Below are positions 10,401 through 20,343 of a DNA stretch of 64,000 bases, piece after piece (the stretch's first letter is position 1; each line of letters opens with the position of its first letter). The stretch is from Tetragonia tetragonoides (lineage: Eukaryota > Streptophyta > Magnoliopsida > Caryophyllales > Aizoaceae). The stretch is from NCBI GenBank assembly GCA_038025085.1, contig CM076151.1, positions 9,739,001 through 9,803,000 of the forward strand. The letters run 5' to 3'. The position numbers and the translations under genes were made by a program. The notes beneath the pieces are model-generated. The model worked only from the letters and a program-made list of their open reading frames with translations. It ran no database searches and was not told the DNA's origin.

Positions 10401-13217
10401 AACCTTATTACAAGTCTACTTCCAAAGCCATTGAAGAAACTAATAGTAGCCACTTTTTATGGATTGACACCAATATGATCCCTTCTAGCATAGTAACATG
10501 GTTGTTAAGCTGTTTCTAGATTAGGTTTAGCAAAAAAAAATTAAAATAAAAAGCTGTTTCTAGATTTGAGTTCAAAGCCTTAAAATAGGCCCAGAAACAG
10601 AAGACTTGTTTCTGGCCTTGTACATGAGGAAATATGGGTTGCCTGATATCTTAGAATATATTCTCGTCAACAGTTGGCGTTCTTTAAGGGATGGATGAAC
10701 TAGGCATCAACAGGGATCTTCTTTGGTTTCTCGATTGGGTTTAGCCCGTGTAGCTGGGTAGGTAAGGAGAGGGTCTGTAGATGACGCAAATGACTTTCAG
10801 GTCTCAGTGAGTAACAAACATTTTATTCCACTTCATTTAGGGGAGGCTAGATTATATGTAAACATGCCTAAGAAATGAGCTCATCGGAACTGATTTAATG
10901 TGCCCTTTCAGGATGTCTGCCTTTCAGGAGTAGGTCAGTAGTATTCTCCATGATTATATCACCATGGATCCTCTTTCTGGGTAGAATTAATATATTCTGA
11001 GATAGCAGGCAGCCCTATTTTTGAACATCTAGAAGGCTAAGATAATAGTAAGACCTATCTTTCTGAGCATGTATCATGTAGAATATCCCCATACTCTGAA
11101 CTCTTATCAGAGCTATGTCCTCATGCATGCCAGATAGATAAAAGTTTAGACCCCTCCTCAGACTTAAGATTAAACGACGCAGAGGCAAAATGGTACCAAA
11201 TACTCAAATTATTGATAGGTTACTAACAGCAGATCCCCACCCCCACCCCCCCAAAAAAAAAAAAAAAACAAATAGAAACAGCAGTTGTAGAGTTGTAATA
11301 CATACAAGATTTGCAGCATGCCTCTGCCTGGCCAGTACTCCAAGACCTGCAGTGTATTGATCGACGCTACAGCTCAGTTCTTGAGTCTTAGCTCTTAGGT
11401 AATAGGCAACCAATGGGTAGATAGAAAGGAAAAGTAGAACAATAAGCATAGCCGCAGCCAGATGAATGAAGGCTAAAGATAGAGCAGAAAACAATCTGAA
11501 GTTTTCATTAGTATATTAGAAGTCAGGGTGGCTTAAACATAACCATCTCTAACTAAAGGAATACATCAAGGAACTTGCGAAATGACTGCCAAACAGTGCA
11601 GCAAAATGTTCGTACATGGCTATAAAAAGAGAGGTAGATATGAAGGAAAAGGAGGAAGACAGGCCAGATTGTATGACATAACCATAACAACATTCCCACG
11701 TAACCTCTATCTTACTGAAGCAACTTTGAGCATGCACGGAAAACATGCTATTCAATATCCCCAGAAGCTTGAAGCAAATATAAATTCTTATGGCATTGGA
11801 GTTCGATGCATACTATTACTCCATCAAGGCTAGGAAATTAGACCACAATTTATTGGAAGTGTTTAGTCCTTCACCCTTAAATCATCCATAAAGTTGGGTG
11901 ATGATAACATAATTTAACACCTGTCCAGAGAAGACATCCCGCACCTAGCTTGGTGACCACTCGATGTAACCAGTACTAGTTATTGTAAAATACTTGTAGG
12001 TTGCCCTTTTGGTCATATTGTATTAGACACTATTTCTTTATCCTGGTAAAGAGTTTTTGTCTAAACTGTCTTAAAACCCAATCATAACCTGAAGCCATTG
12101 CCAACCAATACATCAACTTTTCCCTGTAGAAAAGACTTTACCTACTAGTAATTGCATACCATTACCCACAGGCAGTCGAGAGTAGTCGAGATACTTAACT
12201 TCCAAAATCCTCTATTTTTACCAACGCCAAGCTACTGAATCTCAGACTAGTTCTTAGGTCCCTTTAAGCTAACGACTATGTTATGGTAAGCTTATAAGTT
12301 GTGGATCCAAGAGCTTTATTTTTGTTCTTGTGAGAGTAGCAACTAAAAAGAATCCATCATACCCACAACTTATAACTATTTCATGGTATTCCTAAACACA
12401 CTCAACGACATAACACTAAACCTACACACCTATAAAATCCAAAACAAATGGCATATAGCACAAATGAAGGATGCCATCCCCATTGAAGTGCTTGATACAA
12501 TCAGAGTAAATTAAAACTAAGTGCAGCCCTCTCAAATTCTGCTATACTAAGTAGCAATAATTTGACAGCAACAACGACTCAGTAGGTGTCTCGCCGAGAG
12601 CGGGGTCTGGGGAGGTCCAGATGTACGCAGCCTTACCCCTAACAAGTCGCCTAGTAGGGAGGGTGTTTCCGAATAATTTCACAGCAACAAATGTCTAAAA
12701 ATGATCAAATTGAATCCCAAAGATATCAATAAATAAAACCTTTAATTTATGGAAACGGAAACTTCACCTGCCAGAATCTGAAAATGAGACTCCACTCAGT
12801 CTCAGCCACAGCCACAAACAAAGCTAATGCCACAGCATAACATCGAAAAATCCCATCAAATACCTAATTTCACAAAAAAAATTAGCATTTTACACATCAA
12901 TTCTCCTCCATCAAAACAAAGCAAAAATGACATCAATTCAGTCAAAATGAAAAATAATAAAGAATTAGAAAGTGGTAACTAACATCTGAAGCATTTTTGA
13001 AGGATCGAATAGCAGACAAAACATTGATGGAAATGCACAAAATGGCGGCACATATAGTGATAACACTGAAGCATCTACATACGACCAATAAAGGGTCAGG
13101 TCTTCGTTTCAATGGCTTGTTGTTTTTTGTTGGGCTTGAAGACCGTCTCTCAGGCTGTGATCCTGTGCTTGAGGTTCTCTGTAATGGTTGCAAGCTTTCA
13201 ATTTCGTCCCTAGCCAT
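7498..13217 (-). CDS. Four-pass Golgi-type membrane protein, COPI_assoc/TVP15-like
   Basis: Six exons on the minus strand: 12984-13217, 12768-12863, 11306-11346, 10003-10120, 9477-9557 and 7498-7557. All have GT-AG borders and compatible phases, giving 209 residues. The N-terminus (1-40) is hydrophilic with SSSPTKNNKPLKRRP. Hydrophobic segments lie near residues 43-67, 84-100, 119-131 and 147-170. The motif EYWPGRGMLQIFVAV, after an acidic AETEW, resembles the GRG-containing core of the COPI_assoc family (yeast Tvp15-type Golgi proteins). A charged helical tail (LKRSLEQKQ to ALLIENRAA) follows. The gene boundaries are firm; the family assignment is from memory and is moderate. The introns carry a SINE, a foldback and LINE debris. 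Confidence 0.72.
7967..8154 (+). mobile_element. tRNA-derived SINE with 19-bp target-site duplication
   Basis: The 19-bp sequence ataagtaatatgggaaact occurs at 7967-7985 and, without mismatch, at 8136-8154. Between them lies a 150-bp body with a Pol III box A-like tggtgcagtgg near 7999, a box B-like ggttcaattctc near 8041, and an A/T-rich tail ending in (aaaaaat)n. This is a textbook SINE insertion in the last intron of the membrane protein gene, and the perfect duplication suggests it is fairly young. Confidence 0.92.
8631..8795. repeat. Long near-perfect foldback (possible small-RNA precursor)
   Basis: The left arm (8631-8713) and right arm (8722-8795) are reverse complements over about 65-70 bases, with a loop of about 8 nt and a central asymmetric bulge. 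The outer stem pairs attgaccgtatta near 8640 with its complement near 8777-8789. The inner stem pairs ctttatcatggaatggc (8692-8708) with gccattccataataaag (8726-8742). It lies in the last intron of the membrane protein gene, next to LINE debris. It may be a MITE-like foldback, an inverted duplication, or a MIRNA-like locus. Confidence 0.85.
8870..9300 (+). mobile_element. Degenerate LINE 3' fragment
   Basis: The stretch from about 8875 to 9010 resembles the LINE remnant at 34720-34850. Both share phrases like tttccttcactttgac and tgg(a/g)gttattgcag at the same spacing, in the same relative orientation. No intact frame is left. The right boundary is uncertain. Confidence 0.5.
10507..10566 (+). 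repeat. 28-bp A-rich insert flanked by 16-bp duplication
   Basis: The sequence aagctgtttctagatt is present at 10507-10522 and again at 10551-10566. The 28 bp between them is A-rich. This looks like an extremely 5'-truncated retroposon insertion that left only its tail and a target-site duplication. Confidence 0.7.
12560..12680 (+). mobile_element. Dispersed repeat with gtacgcagccttacc core (Angio-domain type SINE fragment)
   Basis: The stretch has a ggggtctggggaggtc block, then gtacgcagccttacccct, then gtcgcctagtagggaggg and tgtttccg. I recall this order as a short conserved domain shared by many angiosperm SINE families. Related pieces are at 56685-56790 and 58160-58245. It lies within the first coding intron region of the membrane protein gene. 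Confidence 0.6.
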
Positions 13218-15177
13218 TGATTTCTCTCTAGTGCGATTTTCTCTCTCCTAGAGTTTAGACCTTCGAGTTTGTTTTCATGGCGGACTTTGAATTGATGACT
13301 GGTTGGGGGTTTTCGGGGTTGGGATTCTTTTCTTGGGTTTACCTGCTATTCGAAGTTTGGAGAAGGTGTTCGTTGGCGAATTGGTATAGGTTTGGGTTTT
13401 TTGGAGATTCGTTAAAAATGTTTGTTAGGGAGATGTGCTCGACTAATGGACTTGGGTGTTTAATGTTTCATTTTACCTTTTTGAGTAGAAATGAAATTAG
13501 AAAGATCTCCATGTTTGGAAGTTTGGAGGAGAAGGAAAAAAAATGGAAGGAAGGGATGATTGGAGGGGAAGGGTGGGAGGAAAAATGTTTTAATTTGTTT
13601 GTCAATTTGTTCTCCCTCTTATTATCCCTAATTTGATTTGACAAGATAAATGTGGAGCTATATAGGTATAATTAGAGATGGTCATAGATTATGTCGTGTC
13701 GTATCTTTATGTTTGCAGTTCTAAAATGTACGACTCATCATGTGAGTTTCATGTTATACTGTCTGTTTGTGCCCGGGTTTTCAGAAAGTACAACCTAATT
13801 TATGTGTTTCTTGTCGTATCGTGTCTTTGTGCCTAGGGTTTCATAAGGCACTGTCATCATATAGGTCTTATATTGTGTATTGTCGTGCCTTTGTACCTAG
13901 AGCTTGTGAAGCCACAACCCATCATTTAGGCTTTGTGTCGTGTCAATTAGTGTGTTGGAACAACCCATGATCATCTCCAGGAACAATCCCCTTCTTTGTT
14001 CTTTTTAAAAAAAAAAACTTACAAATAATGAGAAAAAATTATTTCCCCGCCATTCTCCAACTCACAGACGGTCAATAAAAGAGAAAATGCAGAGAGAAAA
14101 GAAGGAGGTGGAGGTGGAGGTGGAGGTGTTAGGGAGAAAGTGCACATCAGGAAAAAGTATGTCGTTGTTCGACAATATATTGGTGGACCTCTCACTCTTT
14201 TTCAGGAAAAAGCAAATTTTCAAATTGACGGCTTAAGGTGGGTAGTCGTGTGATTAATTTCTATATAACTTTTTTGTTAAGGTGATTGGATGATTATTAT
14301 AAAGGATCATCCTGTAAAATTCCTTTATACTAAACGACCAAACGATTTTTTGCCATAAAAAGTGTATCACAATTATTTACTCTAATTGGCAAGAAAAATC
14401 GTAATAGCATTTGTTTCATGTATAAAGTTGAGTACTGCTTACACTATGTTAAAGAGACATGAAGCTGGATCTCTCTTCTAACAATAGTTACATTTTCTAT
14501 TTTCAATGGGATGCTCTATCTCCTCTCAATCCTTTAATCAATATGCTTATAACTTATCTACATCTAGATCTGACATAACTTACCCAACCCATATCCGATT
14601 CAACTTCAGAATTACTAGATTCAAACTTGACTCGAGTCCAAATAAACCCGATTCTATATGAAATGTAAATGTTTTACACTCGTATGGATTCAAGGAAACA
14701 TAATAAGTGTATTGGTCACAAATTCAAATATGACACGAACTAAACTGGGTCGAACCAATCTAAAATCGGCCAAATATTTCCAATTATAACCCCATTCGAA
14801 CAATACAAACCGAAACCGACGTAAACGACACAAATCAATTCCGACCCAAACGACATAGAAGTCCGTATCATTCCATTTATTTATAAGTAAAAACAAAATC
14901 CCTTTCCAATAAAAAAATGTTTTTTTAATCAAAAAAAGGAAAATTACAATTGTTGATATATGATACTTAGGGAAAAAAAATGACAGGAAAAATAAAAGAG
15001 AAAATTACATATGAATTCCTTCGCCCGTTACTACCCTCTAAAACCCTAGTTCCATTTTCCTCCATTTTCGTTACAGTGAACTACTGAAGAAACCAGAAGG
15101 CAATCACAACGATGGTTCGAATTTGAAAAAACTGAATCTCATTGAATCAATTCAAGACAAGAGAGAGGAGAGAGAAA
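13218..15177. other. Divergent promoter interval with degenerate repeats
   Basis: This interval separates two divergent genes. It holds the 5' UTR and promoter of the membrane protein gene (-) on the left and the leader of the mitochondrial-type gene (+) on the right. In between are a degenerate tandem repeat (13683-13950), a short ggtggaggtgga run near 14105-14130, and a CCAAAC/GACCC-rich low-complexity stretch around 14580-14860. An open frame starting at 13277 has no recognisable domain and was not called. Confidence 0.5.
13683..13950 (+). repeat. Degenerate tandem repeat, about 60-65 bp unit
   Basis: Three to four diverged units share the order tgt/tcgtgtctttgtgcc, (t)agggtttca..aaggcac, catcat.tagg. 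They begin near 13690, 13760, 13823 and 13887. Function is unknown; it may be a transposon internal repeat. Confidence 0.55.
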
Positions 15178-18100
15178 ATGTGGAGGGCGTGGAGAAGTGT
15201 AAGTGGAATTGGGGGAGGAGAAGGACTGGGTTTAGGAGGAGCAGCGCAGACATGGGTAAGATACATGTCAAAGAAAAGAGCTGAAAATCTCAGGAAAATA
15301 AATCCTAAAGTGCCTTACCCTGAAGCTACCTCCATTGCTCAAAACCTGTACAATGTTTTTAAGCAACATGGTCCTCTCACCACTTCTGGCACTTGGAATA
15401 ATGCCCAGGTTAGGTTTTCTTTATGATTTGATTTGCCATTTTTGGTCTGTTTGTTTCTGGGTTTGCTTTAGTTGATGGCTGGTGGTTGAAATAACTGTTC
15501 TTTTGCTTCTGGGTTTTGGTGCATTTTGATTTTTTTCATTGATTTGGATCAGTTTGAGTTTGATTGTTTGCAATGTTATGTGATGAAGTGTGCAATATGA
15601 TCAATTGTGTAATGGGGTGGAGTGGTGATTGCATTTTTTGTGATGGGATTTTAAATAGTATACTGACCAAGCCTGATGTCCCATTGGGGGTCATTCAAGC
15701 TGGAAAAAAAGAGGTCTTGTTAATGACAATGGCACGGCCTAAGCTAAGTTTTATGATGTTTAGCCAATGTGGGAAATATGTGGGGTTTAGTTAGATAGGT
15801 TGTGTTCTTCAAGAATTCAAGCTTTAACAACTCTTGATGCTGTATATTGAAGGACCTAGCAGAATCCTGATAGCATGAAACTATAAAATGACAGGCTCAT
15901 AGCTTATAGCTGGTTTTTATTTGTAATGCCATATGCTGATACAATTAGCTCTGTAATGCTGGTCCCCTCACCATTGCTTGGAGGCTTGCTTTTTAACTCC
16001 GTGGCTGTAGCAAGTCCAGGCACTGAAATTCTGCCTAGGATTAAGTCAAATCAATACTCTAATGTCTATTAAGTGCTTTGTTATGCTTGATTAGGCGCAA
16101 ACAAATTCTCATGGAAAAGTAGACAAGCTGCTGCATTAGACTGTTAAATCTTCATCAATGAACTGATACAGGCAGATATTCTACTGTTACACTATATTTC
16201 TCAAACCAACATTGTTGAACAAGAGACTGTGTTGGTTGCTCTAAAGTATTAAAGATACAAGTTCAAGTTACATGCCGCTGTTGATTAATCTCCCTTAGTG
16301 GTCATCTGTCAAGGCTGCCTTAAACTTCCTTTGCTGTTCAGTGCAATTTGCATCCTTCTGTACACAAAGCTTCCATGATATTATTGCTGATTCAAACATA
16401 GCATCTTCTTTAGGGTTCTGGCAACAATTTCCCCACCTTTCTCTCAAGTTTCACATATTCTGGGCAAAATTCACCAATGTGACCTCAGATGTCTTCCATG
16501 TAAATAAGCAGGTTGTCCCTTTCTGAAGACTACCTTTTGATGTTGTCTGTTGCGACCTCTTTTTCTTGCGCCAGATGTTCTCCTTTACTTGTTCAGCCAA
16601 TTTCTGAGTTTGCACATCAATTTCTCCAGCTCCAACTTTTTGCTCTCTAGGAGGTATTCAAGCACTTTAGTCGAATGTTTCAATTGAAAAAAGTTACCAC
16701 TTGACATTTTGCCATGCAAATCGCAGACCTCCATCCAGCGCATCTGTTGGATTGTTCTTCCATTCCATTTTGTGTTCATTTGGGATCCATTTCTCTTTAG
16801 AGCGTCTTCAGCCAATTATCTTAAACCAGAATTTCCACACCTTGTGATGAAGCTAAGCCTTGAATAACCCGAAAATGCTCATCCGTCTCTCTTGTGATCA
16901 CACGCAATTTCTCATTCTCACAATTTAATCTGTTTTTGGCTTCTATCCTTGCAGATTTAGCGGCTTCAGGTTCTCTTCTTGCAAATGTTGCTCTATTTTT
17001 TCTTTTTCTCTCCCAACGATTTTCAATTGTTGCATTTCTTTCCTTTAGGATTCTGGAGCAGTCCCCCTCTTTCTTGTGCGCTTCTGCCATCTCCGGTTGA
17101 ATTGTCCCACTATCTGCTTCTACTTGTACGAACTACCAATTTCTGATCCAAAGTAGCATATTTTTTATAGATAAGAGAAAATTTTATTAATCAAGTAGTG
17201 AAAGAATACAATGGGGAGGATAAGGTATCCTCAAAGAACAAAAATTAAGTATCTACAGATCACGCTAATGGCGTTGAATAAGTGGCACCCCCTTAAAGGC
17301 ACCAACCGCATTCGCCCAGGGGGAGGCCAAATAAACTATATGTTCCCAAACCAAATCAATACTCTTCCCCTCATCGGAGAACACTCTCGAGTTCCTCTCT
17401 AACCAAATGCATCAGAGAATAGCTAAACAAGCGCATCGCCACAAAATCCTGCCCTCCTTCCCCTTCTCATAGTAGAAAATCGCAACTGAAGGAAATGACC
17501 CACCGAAGCAGGGCACACAAAAGGCTCCCCACACAACAGTCTATCCCACAAGGACCGTGCAAAACTACACATCACAAAAAGATGCTCCCCATCACGACGA
17601 CACATAACACACATGCTCAGGAGAAGACACCTGTTCGGTCTACGCCGTTGCACCATATCACAAGTGTTCAACCAATTTATTAAGAGGTACGAGGCGCAAT
17701 GAGGTGATAGAGGTCCATAGAGCCTAAGCGCAAGGCGCAAGGCGAAGGCGCGCGCCTCAATGAGGTGAGGCGCACTAGTGTATGACAGAAAAAAGGCTAT
17801 AAAATAGAAGTTTTTTCCATCAAAATCTATCTCAGGTGCGCCTCACTGAAATCGCCTCGCCTCGCCCTCAAAAAGCGATGGGCTGCTGCGCCTCACGCCT
17901 AGTGCGCCTAGGCGCGCTTTTTAATTCACTGTGTGTTCAACTTACCAAGCACCATTCCTTTGCTGAAGATAAGTAGAATGCTCTTTCAAATTATGTTGAC
18001 TGACTTGACTCACACACTCCTCTTTCTTATCAATTCTAAAAACCTATCATATCCCTAATACTAGCATTAGAGTTAGATGACAGGATCATTGCTGTCAACT

Positions 18101-19366
18101 GTCAAGAGGTTCTCATTAACTTGCAGGATTATCATTTTAATTTTTAACTTCCACGTTGTTGGTAGGATTACCTTGATTTCCGCCCTTAACTATTTCTATA
18201 GTTTCCTAGCAGATATGAGATTAGTTATTGGGGCCACTGGAACACCCTGACAATCTCCAGCACCTTCAGACACACAATTTTGATTTTTTGAACTTGTATT
18301 ACTTGAGAAATTACAAAGATCTTTTACTGGAAGCCTAATTATTATGATTGAAAATGCTATTCAGAAAATACAATCTTATGTTCAGCTCTTTAACTGTCAT
18401 TTAAACTCGGAGAACTTCTGGGCATCACTTGAACTTCAGTTCAGCTGTGAATGGAGAGCAAATTTCAAAGCGAACTTCCAACCTCATATCCATCAAACGG
18501 CGAGTCCAATTTCGATGATCTTATGAAAACTAATTAAGTGCATGACTGAGCTGTCCCTGAAAAGTTGGCAACTTAAATTTTCAGTTGTAACTTGCAAGGC
18601 TGAGGGTTTCTGTGCATATATGCTTATAAATTATAATCGAGTAAGTTGTGATTTTCGATTTTGCCAGAAGATTCTGACCAACTTTCCTTCATTCCTGCAT
18701 GCCAAGTGTCTTTCTGAATTCTTCCCAATTGGCGACGTACCTATTCCCATTCTGCTGGTTTTTCTCTCTTGTCTCTTATTCACTTTATGTCGTAGCCATT
18801 TCTCCTCTTTCTTTCCTCTCACCCTTTGTTGCTGTGATGTTTTTCTCTTAAATTAGACATGTTTATCTAGAAATTGAATAATGCCAGAACAATAAAGTCG
18901 GGTATGAGTGTTTTGGTTTGGAGATGTCAAAGATAATCTCTGCTTTTATACTTATTCATTCCCCAGAAAACAATAAAATGTTATAACATGCGGCTGCTTG
19001 TGCAGTTTGGTCTAAATGGTGATTCAAGTTTCCCAGTAGAATTAGAAACTTTCCAGTTCTTATTTAATTTAAAGGCATGGGAGATATATAATAGTTTCAA
19101 TAGCCATGTAATATTTCTATCTGTAACGGCAAACCTTCTCTCTGTAGGAAGCTGGCGTCATTGGACTACAGAGTAAAACACACATGAAGATTTTGCTTAA
19201 ATGGATGAGAGGAAAGAAGATGCTGAAGCAGTATTGCCAGCATGTTGGTTCGAATAAGAAATTTCTGCTGTGCACACCTGACATTCTTGTATCTGAAGAA
19301 GCAAAAGGAACTGCTGAAGTGAAGTCGCGATCAAAAAAATCCAAAAAGAAGAAAAAGCGCGCATAA
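15178..19366 (+). CDS. Small basic, probably mitochondrial protein (mS34-like candidate)
   Basis: Two exons, 15178-15408 and 19148-19366, give 149 residues across a 3739-bp intron. The N-terminus MWRAWRSVSG followed by Gly-rich sequence and VRYMSKKRAENLRK fits a mitochondrial presequence. The core NPKVPYPEATSIAQNLYNVF, then KTHMKILLKWMRGKKMLKQY, is conserved in a plant protein family that I tentatively recall being annotated as a 28S ribosomal S34-type protein (Arabidopsis At5g52370); that name is uncertain. The C-terminus is a lysine cluster (KKSKKKKKRA). The start chosen is the first ATG; the reading frame is open upstream but without an ATG. The intron hosts a broken copy of the neighbouring coiled-coil gene, a LINE and a MITE. 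Confidence 0.75.
16085..17158 (-). pseudogene. Broken partial copy of the coiled-coil gene
   Basis: The minus-strand sequence follows the C-terminal third and 3' flank of the gene at 2273-5263. Examples are AEAHKKEGDCSRILKERN versus VEAHKKEVDYVRIIKERN, and downstream DNA around gcaaacaaattctcat at both sites. Frameshifts and stops break it into pieces of under 90 codons. Intact flanking 3' DNA implies duplication at the DNA level, not reverse transcription. The copy ends abruptly at about 17158 against a LINE tail. Confidence 0.88.
17159..18000 (-). mobile_element. LINE 3' fragment with zf-RVT domain
   Basis: On the minus strand a degraded frame reads GKLNTCDMVQRRRPN, CVMCRRDGEHLFVMC, then SFARSLWDRL. 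This is the zinc-binding domain found at the end of plant LINE reverse transcriptases (zf-RVT). The 3' tail lies at 17159-17200 against the pseudogene. A 260-bp insertion (17673-17932) interrupts the frame between LNTC and the upstream part; outside it the frame continues to about 18000, where it fades. Confidence 0.8.
17664..17941. mobile_element. GC-rich MITE with 9-bp target-site duplication
   Basis: The 9-bp gtgttcaac occurs at 17664-17672 and 17933-17941. The 260 bp between is rich in self-complementary gcgcctcac/gtgaggcgc blocks, and its ends are weakly inverted (caatttattaag versus ctttttaattcactg). A 9-bp duplication suits a Mutator-type non-autonomous element. Removing the element with one duplication copy makes the LINE frame continuous, which fixes the insertion order. 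Confidence 0.78.
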
Positions 19367-20297
19367 GTGAAATGCTCTCACACATAATCACACAGATGCT
19401 TACTATATGATCTAATCATGTGATTTGGTTGCTCCCATTGGCTTTATTTTTTCTTTTTGGGTCGTTAAAGTACTGTTTCGTGGATGTGGAATTGTTGACG
19501 CCTTTTGAAACATGAAACTTAGATGATTAGCGACTTACTGTTTGATGCTTCAGCCCGGGATTCTACGTCATAGGGATGTAAAAACATGAAGCCTCTCAAG
19601 AGTTCTCTTTTTATGGACTTGTACTTTATAGATTTTATGCTCTATTAGTCATAAACTTATAATCAAAATTATCTTCCTTGTAATAAGAGGGCTGTTTCAT
19701 CTTGATGATCTTAGTTTATACAGTACTAAGGCTTACATAAACCATTCCGTCTGAGATTCGGATGTGTCACGATGTATCATTGTGAGTTCAATATGAACAT
19801 TGCACCAAATTGCGTAATTACTTTTTTTTTTGGCTTCAGATGAGGCACAAGACAAGGCCAATACAATGGAAGAGCCGAGAGGGATATTCGAACCAATGAT
19901 CTAAATATACCCAGTATCTTAATCTTAATCGCTCGATCAAGACATCTTTGGTATTATTCGCCAGATGTTGACTATTAACAATAATCGTTGATTAGGACTA
20001 TTACATCACCCGACCACTACTAACTCAGTTGCATAAGCAAAGTTCAATCTGCAGAAAAGTTATCCAATCCAATTATTGATTCCAGCTAGTTTTATAATCT
20101 TATTTCACTTAACTTCAATCAAACACTAGCAAAAAAAAGAAAAGAAAAAGAACTTCGATCAAAAGACTTGAGAAAAGATTACATGAAGATTCAATAAAGT
20201 AATCCAAAAACGATTGAGTACAAACAAAACCCATGAGATCATAAGATCTTCATCATTCATTTCATCTATAATCGTCTTGTAGCTCTATCCCATAACC

Positions 20298-20336
<39 letters not shown>
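19367..20336. other. Intergenic: 3' UTR, SINE-like piece, leader of PYD3
   Basis: The left part is the 3' UTR of the mitochondrial-type gene. A minus-strand SINE-like piece may sit at 19825-19960: a box B-like ggttcgaatatccc, then a tail of A's on the minus strand. No target duplication was found for it. The right end is the GA-rich leader of PYD3. Confidence 0.4.
20299..20336 (+). repeat. (AG)n microsatellite abutting the PYD3 start codon
   Basis: A run of about 18 AG units ends directly at the ATG at 20337, so it lies in the 5' UTR with no spacer. GA/CT tracts are common in plant leaders and can affect expression. It will be length-polymorphic. Confidence 0.9.

Positions 20337-20343
<7 letters not shown>

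Noticed and set aside
13277..13636. 119-codon ATG frame upstream of the membrane protein gene
   Set aside because: Composition is Gly/Phe/Trp-rich without a family motif, and it lies in the promoter interval. It looks like a chance frame in T- and G-rich DNA.
16821..17090. 89-codon minus-strand frame as a small gene
   Set aside because: It is one piece of the broken coiled-coil gene copy, flanked by frameshifts.
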